The position numbers were made by a program, and so were the translations under genes. From Actinoplanes philippinensis (GTDB lineage: Bacteria > Actinomycetota > Actinomycetes > Mycobacteriales > Micromonosporaceae), in contig NZ_FONV01000026.1 in NCBI RefSeq assembly GCF_900113015.1, positions 1-64,000 of the forward strand: a stretch of 64,000 bases of DNA, in the 5' to 3' direction. The notes below the pieces were generated by a model. The model made no database searches. It was not told the DNA's origin and saw only the letters and a list, made by a program, of their open reading frames with translations. The stretch's first letter is position 1; each line of letters starts with the position of its first letter. This document shows, piece after piece, positions 7,306 through 17,353 of this stretch.

Positions 7306-8607
7306 TCAGCAGGCGGCCGCGACGACCTTGGCCTTGCCGCTGGCCGTCGCCGGGACGGTCACGCAGGCGACGGTGCTGCCCGAGTTGACCTGGGCGACGC
7401 CACTGCGGACGACCTTGATCTGGACGCCGCCGAAGGCGACCTCCTTGGCGGCCTTCGGCAGGTACTTGGCGGGCTTGCCGCCCTCGGCGAGCGCGGACAG
7501 CACGGCCTGCTGGCCGACCAGATCCGCCCACACCTTCGCGTCGCCGCCGCCGGCGCCCTCGGTGCCGAGGCCCGCGCCGGCGAGACCCGCGCCGGCCTGG
7601 CTGATCGCCTCGAAGATCGGGGCGATGTCGAGCTTGGTGGCACCCTCCGGCGCGGTGATCTCGGTGCTGGTGGAGATCTCCACACGCACCGAGGCACGGC
7701 CGGTGTTGCCCTCGACGAACTGCAGGAAGTTGATCTCGAACGCCTTGAACTTGCCGTTGTCGATCCACAGGTCGAGCACGATCGGCTTGTCGGCCGGCGG
7801 CGTGTCGAAGCTGTCGCCGACGGCCTCCTTCAGGATCTCGCCCTGCTCCTTGGTCGCCAGCTTCTCGATCGCCTCGACCAGCCGCTTCGCCTCGGCGTGC
7901 GCCTTGACGGTCGACGAGGTCACGGTGAGGTGGGTCTGGTCGTTGGCGTCACGGACCACGTCCGCGCCGTTGAGCAGGTTCTCCGCGCTGGTCTTGAACT
8001 CGGCGGCGAGCTTCTCGCTCTCCTCCTGCGTCGTCGGGGTGGCAGCGCCCGCCCCGCCCAGCTCCTTGGTGAACTTCTCCACGTCGGTCGCGGCGATGGA
8101 CACCCAGCCGCCGTCGATCAGCTTGTCGATGCCCGGAATCTCTTTACCGACCTCGGCGGCCATCTGGTCGATCTCGTCGGCCGGAGCGCCGAACTTCGCG
8201 GCGATCTCCTTGACCGGCACCTTGATGTAGGCGACCTGGTCCACGACCCGGATCTCCGCGCCGGTGAGGCCGTCGATGGTCGCGTTGATCAGCGCCTTGT
8301 CGTCGTTCACACCCTCGGCGGCCTTGTCCCAGGCGACGGTGAACGACGAGTTGTAGATCTTGCGGAGGATGTCCGCGTCCTCGTCGGTGAAGCCCTCGTC
8401 GCCGGACTCCTTCTTCGCCAGGGCGATCAGGTCGTCGACGCTGCCGCCGGCCTTGATGGTGAAGCCCAGCTTGTCAGCCGCGCCGAGGTCCTCCGCGGCC
8501 TTCTTCAGCTCGAGCTTCGGCTCCAGCTGCTGAATCTGGTTCGCACACCCGACCATGAGGGCCGCGGCGGCGACGCCGGCGACCGCGCCGGCCACAAAGC
8601 GCTTCAT
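7306..8607 (-). CDS. Secreted lipoprotein of unknown function
   Basis: A 433-residue lipoprotein. The signal peptide ends with the lipobox LMVGC (Cys21), so it should be anchored on the outer face of the membrane. The start at 8607 has GGAGAT upstream and places the signal peptide at the N-terminus; longer frames do not. The mature part is Lys/Asp/Glu-rich and helical, with repeated VDDLIALAKK- and GADVVRDANDQTHLTV-like stretches, resembling the large LppX/LprG-like or ligand-carrier lipoproteins of actinobacteria in general style only. A Cys pair near the end (VACV and the last residue) may form a disulfide. No family or partner genes can be named. Confidence 0.78.
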   Translation of the reverse strand: MKRFVAGAVAGVAAAALMVGCANQIQQLEPKLELKKAAEDLGAADKLGFTIKAGGSVDDLIALAKKESGDEGFTDEDADILRKIYNSSFTVAWDKAAEGVNDDKALINATIDGLTGAEIRVVDQVAYIKVPVKEIAAKFGAPADEIDQMAAEVGKEIPGIDKLIDGGWVSIAATDVEKFTKELGGAGAATPTTQEESEKLAAEFKTSAENLLNGADVVRDANDQTHLTVTSSTVKAHAEAKRLVEAIEKLATKEQGEILKEAVGDSFDTPPADKPIVLDLWIDNGKFKAFEINFLQFVEGNTGRASVRVEISTSTEITAPEGATKLDIAPIFEAISQAGAGLAGAGLGTEGAGGGDAKVWADLVGQQAVLSALAEGGKPAKYLPKAAKEVAFGGVQIKVVRSGVAQVNSGSTVACVTVPATASGKAKVVAAAC

Positions 8608-8871
8608 GCGCAGAGATCTCCATTCGAGAGGTAGAACGACACTCCCCCGGTGCCGCGATCTGGCAGTGTACGAGCACCCACCAAGACGATGCGCGTCAAT
8701 TCCCCCGGTCAGGGTCGTCCGCACCGGATCGCCTCCTCCTCCCGGGCAGGTCGCGTGACCCGGGCGGAGGAGGGGATCCGTCCGGGACAACTGACGAATC
8801 GGGCATCCTGCCGTACTTCGGAGATCAATTCGCGTGCTCTATCTCACGACACGAAATGGTGTCGAAACTGT
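8608..8871. other. 264-bp gap without a gene
   Basis: Lies upstream of the lipoprotein and downstream of the UvrA-like gene, both leftward. It should contain the lipoprotein promoter. No hairpin, repeat or small gene stands out. Confidence 0.4.
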
Positions 8872-11214
<2,343 letters not shown>

Positions 11215-11226
11215 CGAGGTCCTCTC

Positions 11227-11640
11227 TCAGCCGAGCTGGTTGATACGCACCAGGTTGCCCGCGGGGTCGCGGAACGCGCAGTCCCGGACACCGTACGGCT
11301 GATCGGCCGGCTCCTGGACCACGTCAGCGCCGGTGGCCTGGAGCTTGTCGAAGGTCTCCGCCAGGTCGGAGGCGCCCAGGATGATGGCGGCGTAGCTGCC
11401 CTTGGCCATCAGCTCGGCGATGACCCGGCGCTCGTCGTCGGTGATGCCCGGGTCGGTGACCGGCGGGTGCAGGACGATCGAGGTCTGCGGCTGGCCGGGC
11501 GGCCCGACCGTGATCCAGCGCATGTCGCCGTAACCGACGTCGTTGCGCACCTCGAAGCCGAGGCCGTCGCGGTAGAACTCGAGGGATTTCTCCGGGTCGT
11601 CGGCGGGCAGGAACGTGGAGTGAATGACCAGGCTGCTCAT
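11227..11640 (-). CDS. VOC-family protein (glyoxalase/bleomycin-resistance fold)
   Basis: A 137-residue protein with the paired beta-alpha-beta-beta-beta modules of the vicinal oxygen chelate superfamily: TFLPADDPEKSLEFYRDGLG near the start and CAFRDPAGNLVRINQ at the end, the latter carrying a typical metal or drug-binding strand. It could be a dioxygenase-like enzyme or a drug-binding resistance protein. The ATG overlaps the AraC stop by ATGA and the UvrA-like ATPase follows after 12 bp, so the three are one operon. The context favours drug sequestration or detoxification. Confidence 0.85.
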   Translation of the reverse strand: MSSLVIHSTFLPADDPEKSLEFYRDGLGFEVRNDVGYGDMRWITVGPPGQPQTSIVLHPPVTDPGITDDERRVIAELMAKGSYAAIILGASDLAETFDKLQATGADVVQEPADQPYGVRDCAFRDPAGNLVRINQLG

Positions 11641-12080
11641 GCACTCGATGCTAGAGACGGGCGGTCGCCGGGGACTTCTCTATTCCTGACCGGTCGGGTC
11701 ACCTGTTTGGTGACACATCCGGGCAGTCCCCGCCACTCGTCCGCGCCGAGTTTGCGGTAGGCGCCCGGCGAGATGCCGACCAGCTCGGTGAACCGGGTGG
11801 TGAACGTACCGAGCGACGAGCAGCCGACCGCGAAGCACACGTCGGTGACGCTCAGGTCGCCCCGGCGCAGCAGGGTCATCGCCCGCTCGATCCGGCGGGT
11901 CATCAGATAGCTGTACGGCGACTCGCCGAACGCCGCCTTGAACTGCCGGCTCAGGTGCCCCGCGGACACGTGCACATAACGCGCGAGCGCCTCGACGTCG
12001 AGCGGCTGGGCGTAGTCACGGTCGATCCGGTCGCGGACACGCCGCATCAGCACGAGTTCGCGCAGCCGGGCGTCAGTCAC
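11637..12080 (-). CDS. AraC-family transcriptional regulator (DNA-binding domain only)
   Basis: The first gene of the leftward AraC-VOC-UvrA operon. The 147 residues hold two helix-turn-helix units of the AraC type (LDVEALARYVHVSAGHLSRQ and LSVTDVCFAVGCSSLGTFT, with FTELVGISPGAYRK closing the domain), but no N-terminal sensor domain. A roughly 30-residue Arg-rich tail follows. Such short regulators (SoxS-like in layout) are controlled by abundance or an unknown cue. It probably regulates its own operon; the short gap to 12163 would hold the site. Confidence 0.88.
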   Translation of the reverse strand: MTDARLRELVLMRRVRDRIDRDYAQPLDVEALARYVHVSAGHLSRQFKAAFGESPYSYLMTRRIERAMTLLRRGDLSVTDVCFAVGCSSLGTFTTRFTELVGISPGAYRKLGADEWRGLPGCVTKQVTRPVRNREVPGDRPSLASSA

Positions 12081-12116
12081 CGGCCCAGACTAGTTCACCT
12101 GTCCTCCACCTCTTTT

Positions 12117-12140
12117 CGTGAAGAACCTTTTATATTCACG
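12117..12140. promoter_or_regulatory. Inverted repeat in AT-rich divergent promoter region
   Basis: CGTGAA (12117-12122) and TTCACG (12135-12140) flank an AT-rich 12-bp spacer (GAACCTTTTATA). It lies between the divergent AraC operon and the secreted-protein gene and may be an operator for either. The extra AT content suggests a promoter here. Confidence 0.4.
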
Positions 12141-12162
12141 TCCACCGATAATTGGAGGACGT

Positions 12163-13179
12163 GTGCGAATCATCCGCTCCCTGGCGGCCGGCGCCCTGAT
12201 CGCCACCGCGCTGACCACTCCCGCGCACGCGGCGCCCGGCCGGGCCGAGATCGCGCTGCGCTGGGCGCCCATCCACTACCAGGACGTCGACACCACCGGG
12301 TCGCACGCGCTGGCGGGCAAGAGCGACTACATCACGCGGTACGACTTCGACGGGAACCTGAACGGCCGGGACAACTGGGACAACACCGGGACGAACACCG
12401 ACGCCGCCGTCTACTACTCGGTCGTCGAGACCAGCACCCACTGGTACCTGACGTACCTGTTCTTCCACCCGCGCGACTGGATCGACCACCCGTTCTTCGA
12501 GACCGAGCACGAGAACGACGGCGAGGGCGTGCTGGAGATCGTCGAGAAGGACGGCTCGGAGTACGGCAGCCTCAAGGGCGCGGTCACGGTGGCACACAGC
12601 GACTTCTACTCGTACAAGCCGTCGGCCAGCGGATGGGCCAACGGGGCCGAGACCATCGACGGGACCCTGCAACTGCAGTCGTCGCCGCACGACGCGTTCC
12701 AGCACCCGGTCACCGCCCAGGAGCGGGGCGGGCACGGGCTCAAGGCGTGGCCGCAGTACGACATCGACGGCGACGGGATCGTCTACTACCCGTCACTGAG
12801 CGTCTCCGAGTCCCCGGGCAACGCCAACGACCGGGACGTCCGCTACCGGCTGATCGACATCTTCGCCGACGGCGGACTGTGGGCGCAGCGCACCAACGCG
12901 AGCCTGTTCGCGTCGCTCGGCACCTTCGCCGGGGACACCACCGGCGGCTGCGGCACCGGCACCTTCTCCTGCGGCACCAACTCCGCCAACGCGCCGTGGG
13001 GCTGGGACGACGGCAACGACGTGCCCGGGCGCGGCGAGATCGCCACCGATCCGGCCAAGCTCGCCGCCTCCTACTTCACCGTCACCGGCACCCTGTCGCG
13101 CAGCTACACGTACAACCCGTACCAGGCCGCGGCCGCCGCCCTGAAGGCCGCCCGGTCCCTGCCGCCGGTCACCGACTGA
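12163..13179 (+). CDS. Secreted protein of unknown function, Vps62-like
   Basis: A 338-residue exported protein. The GTG at 12163 has GGAGG five bases upstream and gives a signal peptide MRIIRSLAAGALIATALTTP with a likely AHA-A cleavage. The mature part is Asp/Asn/Trp/Tyr-rich and reads like a beta-sandwich: WAPIHYQDVD, DYITRYDFDGN, WYLTYLFFHPRDW, HENDGEGVLEIV, and calcium-site-like runs (DIDGDGIVYYP). Two Cys near 265-270 may pair. The pattern recalls bacterial Vps62/DUF946 secreted proteins, with no known activity; that link is tentative. A very strong terminator hairpin follows the stop. Confidence 0.75.
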   Translation: MRIIRSLAAGALIATALTTPAHAAPGRAEIALRWAPIHYQDVDTTGSHALAGKSDYITRYDFDGNLNGRDNWDNTGTNTDAAVYYSVVETSTHWYLTYLFFHPRDWIDHPFFETEHENDGEGVLEIVEKDGSEYGSLKGAVTVAHSDFYSYKPSASGWANGAETIDGTLQLQSSPHDAFQHPVTAQERGGHGLKAWPQYDIDGDGIVYYPSLSVSESPGNANDRDVRYRLIDIFADGGLWAQRTNASLFASLGTFAGDTTGGCGTGTFSCGTNSANAPWGWDDGNDVPGRGEIATDPAKLAASYFTVTGTLSRSYTYNPYQAAAAALKAARSLPPVTD

Positions 13180-13187
13180 CAGCGCGA

Positions 13188-13228
13188 CGCCGCCGCCCGA
13201 AGCCGTGAAGAGGCTGCGGGCGGCGGCG
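13188..13228 (+). terminator. Long GC hairpin terminator
   Basis: CGCCGCCGCCCG (13188-13199) pairs with CGGGCGGCGGCG (13217-13228), with an inner AGCC/GGCT stem and a GTGAAGA loop. It sits 9 bp after the secreted-protein stop and only some 20 bp before the next gene's start. Confidence 0.75.
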
Positions 13229-13248
13229 GGGTGGCTGAGCATGGGGGG

Positions 13249-13560
13249 ATGGCCGAAGTCGTCGTCGAGATCCACGTCCCGATGGTCCCGGTGTCCGGCC
13301 CGCACCTCTGGATCGACCGGATCGAGGAGTTCCTCACCGAACTCGAGGAGGGCGGAGACGTCGAGGTGCCCGACGACGGGGAGGAGTTCGGGGACGTCTA
13401 CGTCTTCCTCCTGGGCGGGGCCGGCGAGGAGGAACTGCTCGCCGCCGCCTCCCGGGCGGTCTCACTCCCCGATGTGCCGGCCGGGGCGTTCGCGATGGTC
13501 ACCGACGACGAGGCCCCGGAGTGGGGCCTCGGCCGCCGCGTCGACCTGCCGCTCCGCTGA
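13249..13560 (+). CDS. Small acidic conserved protein, unknown function
   Basis: 103 residues, no signal peptide or membrane helix, strongly acidic in the middle (EEFLTELEEGGDVEVPDDGEE), with alternating beta and helical character. I do not recognise a family. The ATG at 13249 starts at MAEVVVEIHVP; a GTG at 13231 would add six residues. Neither has a good ribosome binding site because the preceding gene's terminator lies directly upstream, so it may rely on read-through or a promoter inside that DNA. Confidence 0.6.
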   Translation: MAEVVVEIHVPMVPVSGPHLWIDRIEEFLTELEEGGDVEVPDDGEEFGDVYVFLLGGAGEEELLAAASRAVSLPDVPAGAFAMVTDDEAPEWGLGRRVDLPLR

Positions 13561-13591
13561 GCCCTTCGCAGGCCCACGGCCGGCTGCGTCG

Positions 13592-13909
13592 TCAGCCGAC
13601 CTGATCGGGCAGGACCGCGAGGCCGGCCCGGGCCACGATCTCCTGCAGGGCGGCCACGTGGCCGGCGAACGCCTCGTGACCGGGAGCGGTCAGCTTCACC
13701 GACGTCCGGGGCCGTTTCGCGATGAACGACTTGCGGATCTCCACGTAGCCGGCCTCCTCCAGCGTGGTGAGCTGCTTCGACAGGGCCGAGTCGGACATCG
13801 CCAGGCTGTCGCGGAGGAACTTGAACTCGGCCCAGTCGGTCGCCGCCAGCAGGCTCACCAGCGACAGCCGGGTCGGCGCGTGGATCAGCTCGTCGAACCG
13901 GGGCGTCAC
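13592..13909 (-). CDS. Winged-helix transcriptional regulator (HTH_27/MarR-like)
   Basis: A 105-residue single-domain regulator. RLSLVSLLAATDWAEFKFL, then SDSALSKQLTTLEEAGYVEI and the Arg/Lys wing KSFIAKRPRTSVKLT, are the pattern of the winged-helix family that resembles ArsR/MarR proteins and often pairs with a small membrane protein. The GTG overlaps the stop of that membrane gene (GTGA, 13906-13909), so the two are translationally coupled. ACTTTCC boxes just upstream of the operon are likely its operators (autoregulation; inference). Confidence 0.87.
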   Translation of the reverse strand: MTPRFDELIHAPTRLSLVSLLAATDWAEFKFLRDSLAMSDSALSKQLTTLEEAGYVEIRKSFIAKRPRTSVKLTAPGHEAFAGHVAALQEIVARAGLAVLPDQVG

Positions 13910-14376
13910 CGGGAACCCGCCAGCGGGCGTGACAGCATCAGCCGCCGCAGGTAGGACATCAGCGCCGGGCCGCCCACGGTCAGGCCGACGGACACCGGCA
14001 GCGTGGCCAGCAACGCCGGGAACGGGACCGACAGCGCCTCCAGCCCGAATCCCAGGCCGACACCGATCACGACCAGGACGGCGGCGAAGCCGAGGATCGC
14101 GCCGATGCCCCGTGCGCCGAGTAGCTCGAACCGCACCTGGACCCGGGCCTTGCGGACCACGGCGAGGATCACCGCGGCCAGGCCCAGCGTGTAGACGATC
14201 GTGCCCACCGCCATCACCCAGGACACACCGGTCTCCATCGCGCCGACGAACAGCAGCATCAGGCCGCCGACCGAGGGCCAGAACCAGGTGGGCACCAGAT
14301 TGGTGTCGACGACCTGCTCGCGGCGGGCCTGCACCTCGGCCAGGGCGAACTCGGCATCGGTCGGGGGGATGTCCAT
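13906..14376 (-). CDS. Four-helix membrane protein, partner of the HTH regulator
   Basis: A 156-residue integral membrane protein with a soluble N-terminal helix (PPTDAEFALAEVQARREQVVD) and four hydrophobic segments. The ATG at 14376 has an excellent GGAGGAGG site; the upstream in-frame extension would read through the operator boxes and is rejected. It is the first gene of a two-gene operon with the winged-helix regulator. Such pairs often respond to envelope or growth signals, but no function is known. Confidence 0.8.
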   Translation of the reverse strand: MDIPPTDAEFALAEVQARREQVVDTNLVPTWFWPSVGGLMLLFVGAMETGVSWVMAVGTIVYTLGLAAVILAVVRKARVQVRFELLGARGIGAILGFAAVLVVIGVGLGFGLEALSVPFPALLATLPVSVGLTVGGPALMSYLRRLMLSRPLAGSR

Positions 14377-14396
14377 TACTTCCTCCTCCGGAATCA

Positions 14397-14449
14397 ACTT
14401 TCCTAGCAGGAAAGTACACAAGCACTTTCCAGTCAGGCAAGTACTTTCC
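14397..14449. promoter_or_regulatory. Cluster of ACTTTCC operator-like boxes
   Basis: An inverted pair ACTTTCCT (14397-14404) / AGGAAAGT (14408-14415) with a 3-bp spacer, then two direct copies of ACTTTCC at 14424-14430 and 14443-14449, 19 bp apart. The cluster is between the divergent membrane/HTH operon and the GNAT gene, the expected place for autoregulation by the HTH protein. Binding is inference. Confidence 0.6.
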
Positions 14450-14483
14450 CGATCGGTCGGCGAGTGGCGCGTAGAGTCGACGA

Positions 14484-14948
14484 GTGGACGACAGTGCGGC
14501 GGTGCGGCTTCGCCCGGTCGAGGCCGGCGACATCGAGGTCTTCTTCGCGCAGCAGAACGATCCCGAGGCCCAGCGGCGGGCCGACTTCCCCGGCCGCGAG
14601 CGCGACGCGTTCGTCGAGCACTGGCAGCGGCGGGTGCTCGGCGACCCGACCGGGCGCGCTCGGGCGATCGTCGTCGACGGCGCCGTGGCCGGCAACATCG
14701 TGGCCTGGTGGCAGGACGGCCGGCGGCTCGTCGGGTTCTGGCTGGGCCGCGAGTTCTGGGGGCGCGGGCTCGGCACCCGCGCGCTGACGGCCTTCATCGG
14801 CCCCGGGCAGGAGGAGACCCGCCCGCTGTACGCCGAGGCCGCGGTCCACAATGTGGCGTCGATCCGGGCGCTGAAACGCTGCGGGTTCGACGAGATCGAG
14901 GTGGTCCAGGAGGGGCCCGACGAGTTCGTGGTCCTGAAACTCGGCTAG
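14484..14948 (+). CDS. GNAT-family N-acetyltransferase (RimJ/RimL-like)
   Basis: A 154-residue acetyltransferase that would move an acetyl group from acetyl-CoA to an amine. VRLRPVEAGDIEVFF is a typical GNAT start; FWLGREFWGRGLGTRALTAF carries the acetyl-CoA loop (RGLGT), and HNVASIRALKRCGFDEI is the conserved C-terminal helix-strand. The substrate is unknown. The GTG start lies 35 bp after the ACTTTCC boxes, so the HTH regulator may also control it. Confidence 0.85.
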   Translation: MDDSAAVRLRPVEAGDIEVFFAQQNDPEAQRRADFPGRERDAFVEHWQRRVLGDPTGRARAIVVDGAVAGNIVAWWQDGRRLVGFWLGREFWGRGLGTRALTAFIGPGQEETRPLYAEAAVHNVASIRALKRCGFDEIEVVQEGPDEFVVLKLG

Positions 14949-15139
14949 CCGCCGGCCACCGTGGTCGCCACCCCCGGGTGGAGCGGGCGGACCGGCGGGT
15001 GTCGGCGGTGCGCCGGACCGGATGGTCATCGACCACCATCACCCGGTCGGGGAGTCGTTCGCATCGGTCACGGCGTCACCCTGACGGCCGCCGCCGAGTC
15101 GTGGGCCGGGCCGCGGGGCCGCCGTGTACGGTCGGGGTC

Positions 15140-15436
15140 ATGCGCGTACCGACCGCGGTCATCACCGCCGGCTCCCTGATCGGCGGATGGCAGATCGCCC
15201 GCCGCACCGGCATCCGCCCGCTGGGTGGCGCCGTCCTCGCCGCCGGTGGCCTGGCCGCCGGCCGTGAGTGGGCGCGCCGCACCGGTCCGGTCACCACCGG
15301 CGCCCTGGTCGCGACGTACCTCGGCGCGTTCGCCGTCTCGCACCCGCTGGCCAAGCGCATCGGCTCCTGGCCGTCGGTGATCGCGGTCTCCGCCGTCACC
15401 GCCGCCGTCTCCTACGCCGCCGCCGACCGGCGCTGA
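15140..15436 (+). CDS. Small hydrophobic membrane protein, unknown
   Basis: 98 residues, made of Ala/Gly-rich hydrophobic stretches (TAVITAGSLIGGWQIA, GGAVLAAGGLAAG, GALVATYLGAFAVSHPLA, VIAVSAVTAAVSYAAA) separated by Arg-rich loops, so probably 3-4 short membrane helices. No family recognised. It ends 11 bp before the LD-carboxypeptidase frame and is likely co-transcribed with it. Confidence 0.65.
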   Translation: MRVPTAVITAGSLIGGWQIARRTGIRPLGGAVLAAGGLAAGREWARRTGPVTTGALVATYLGAFAVSHPLAKRIGSWPSVIAVSAVTAAVSYAAADRR

Positions 15437-15447
15437 CGACACCGTCG

Positions 15448-16350
15448 TTGCGGGCCGCGATCCGGCCGAGGCGCCTGGGGCCCGGCGACCTCGTGGCCCT
15501 GGTGGCGCCGGCCGGCCCGGTCACCGAGACGCAGGCCGCCGACGCGGCCGGCATTCTGGCGGCCTGGGGGCTGCGCACCAGGCCGGGCAGGCACACTCTC
15601 GGCAGGCGATTTTTCCTTTCCGGTACGGACGACGAGCGCCGCTTCGATCTGGAGGAGGCGTTCCGCGATCCGGAGGTCCGTGGCGTCCTGTGCCTGCGGG
15701 GCGGCTACGGCACCCAGCGCATCGTCGACGACCTCGACTACGGGGCCGTGCGCGCCGACCCGAAGCTGGTGATCGGCTTCTCCGACATCACCGCCCTGCA
15801 CCTGGCCCTGTGGCACGAGGCCGGCCTGGCCACCGTCCACGGCCCCACCGGAAGCACCCTGCTCAACGATCCGCCGACCACGGCCGCGGCGCGCCAGGCG
15901 CTGATGACGCCCGTGCCGCTGACCGTCAGCGCCGCCCCGGCCGCCGAGGGCACGCCCGTCCACCGTCCCGGCCAGGCCGAGGGCACCCTGCTCGGCGGCA
16001 ACCTGACCCTGCTGGCGGCCACCGCCGGCACCCCGCACCAGCCCGACCTGACCGGCGCGATCCTGCTGATCGAAGAGGTGAACGAGGCCGCGTACCGCGT
16101 GGATCGCATGATCGTCCAGCTGCGGCGCTCCCGCATGCTCGACGGCCTCGCGGGAGTGGCGGTGGGCGCGTTCACCGCCTGCCCCGATGCCGACCGCGTC
16201 CTCGCCGAACACCTCACCCTGCTGAACATCCCGGTCCTGTCCGGCCTCCCGATCGGTCACGGCCCCACCCAGCTGGCGGTCCCTCTGGGCGTCCCCGCCC
16301 ACCTGAACGCCGACACAGCCACCCTGACCGTCCAGCCCGCGGTCCACTGA
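15448..16350 (+). CDS. LD-carboxypeptidase / MccF-like protein (peptidase S66)
   Basis: Hydrolyses the L,D bond of peptidoglycan tetrapeptides during cell-wall recycling, or microcin-C-like conjugates. The pattern is that of S66: GPGDLVALVAPAGPV at the start, CLRGGYGTQRI, the nucleophile region GFSDITALH (Ser about 112), LLIEEVNEAAYRVD with the catalytic Glu, and GLPIGHGP with the catalytic His. Length (300 aa) is normal. The start is uncertain: I chose TTG at 15448, which gives the usual short leader; there is no ATG/GTG nearby and no clear ribosome binding site. Confidence 0.88.
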   Translation: MRAAIRPRRLGPGDLVALVAPAGPVTETQAADAAGILAAWGLRTRPGRHTLGRRFFLSGTDDERRFDLEEAFRDPEVRGVLCLRGGYGTQRIVDDLDYGAVRADPKLVIGFSDITALHLALWHEAGLATVHGPTGSTLLNDPPTTAAARQALMTPVPLTVSAAPAAEGTPVHRPGQAEGTLLGGNLTLLAATAGTPHQPDLTGAILLIEEVNEAAYRVDRMIVQLRRSRMLDGLAGVAVGAFTACPDADRVLAEHLTLLNIPVLSGLPIGHGPTQLAVPLGVPAHLNADTATLTVQPAVH

Positions 16351-16374
16351 CCCCCGGCCGACCCTCGGTGCTGT

Positions 16375-16587
16375 CCCGGTGGCACCGGGACAGCCGCACC
16401 AACCAGCGGGAACGGCACGGTCGGCTGGTCACCGGGGTGGCGCTCGGACAGCCGCACCAACCAGCCGAAACGGCAGGATCGGCTGGTCACCAGAGTTGCC
16501 AGGGCCGGCGTTCGGAGAGCACTGGGGCCAGCCGGGAACGGCCTGGTCGGCCGGGAACGGCCTGGTCGGCCGGGAACCGCCTGGTCG
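16375..16587. repeat. Two direct-repeat families downstream of the peptidase
   Basis: Two roughly 55-bp near-copies occur at about 16388-16435 and 16445-16495; each starts GGACAGCCGCACCAACCAGC and ends GGCTGGTCACC. Then three 19-bp tandem units GCCGGGAACGGCCTGGTCG at 16531-16549, 16550-16568 and 16569-16587 (the last with one change). All contain CTGGTCGGC/CCGACCAG-like words. No gene lies in 16351-16772. Confidence 0.7.
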
Positions 16588-16772
16588 GCTGGACGTCAGC
16601 GCCGTCTCGGCGGTGCCTGGACAGCACCGGGGAGCCGCCGGGTTTCCGGGACCACCGCATTCGGCCCGGCGGGCGCGCTTCGGCCGGGAGTGGCGCATCG
16701 GTCGCGGGGACCGGCACGGTTCCGGGGTGGACCGTACAAGCAAAGGTTGTTGGGTCGCGGCAGGATGAGACG

Positions 16773-16943
16773 GTGACGGAATCGGTGTGGGTGGTCTGGC
16801 GGCAGGATGACAACGGGAACCGTTTCGTGGTGACGAAGCGGGCTTCCCGGGCGGAGGCCGAGGAAGTGGCGTCCGAGATGGAAGCGCGTGGCCACAAGCA
16901 GCTCTACTGGGTCGCGGCGGCGTCGGCTCCGCCCGCCCCCTGA
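16773..16943 (+). CDS. Small SPOR-like conserved protein
   Basis: 56 residues from a GTG. ESVWVVWRQDDNGNRFVVTKR, then RAEAEEVASEMEARGHKQLYWV is a compact beta-alpha-beta pattern seen in short actinomycete proteins annotated as SPOR-domain-like. It has no signal peptide, so binding to denuded glycan strands, the usual SPOR role, is doubtful. It stands alone between two repeat-rich gaps. Codon bias supports it as a real gene despite its size. Confidence 0.72.
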   Translation: MTESVWVVWRQDDNGNRFVVTKRASRAEAEEVASEMEARGHKQLYWVAAASAPPAP

Positions 16944-17035
16944 GCTTCGCCGTCACCGCAGCCCTCAGCTGATTCGCCACACCCATGCATCGTCGTCGGC
17001 CCTGAACATCGCCCGTGGCCTCGCCGCCCGGCCGG

Positions 17036-17225
17036 ACTCTCCTACGTCCTCGCCACGACGGTCGCCTTGACCTCGCCGTCCCGGCCGGACTCGCCACGTC
17101 CTCGCCACGACGGTCGCCTTGACCTCGCCGCCCCGGCCGGGCTCGCTCTCCCTCTGCCCTCGCCGCGACGGTCGCCTTGGCCTCGCCGCCCCCTCTCCCT
17201 CGCCGCGACGGTCGCCTTGGCGCGC
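17036..17225. repeat. Degenerate tandem repeat with 21-bp core, four copies
   Basis: The core CTCGCCRCGACGGTCGCCTT recurs at 17049, 17101, 17159 and 17199 (spacing 52, 58, 40), followed in the first copies by GACCTCGCCG-CCCGGCCGG. The region 16944-17353 holds no convincing gene. The repeats are G/C-rich and low in complexity on both strands. Confidence 0.6.
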
Positions 17226-17353
17226 CTCGGTGGCTTTGGCTCGCTTCGCCGCACTTGCCCGTCGCCGGCGCGGGCGTCGCTGGGGTGGCCTCGAACGGAC
17301 AATAGGTAGGCGAAGCAGAAAGACGACATAACTGCCTATGTCAGGATGTTTTT

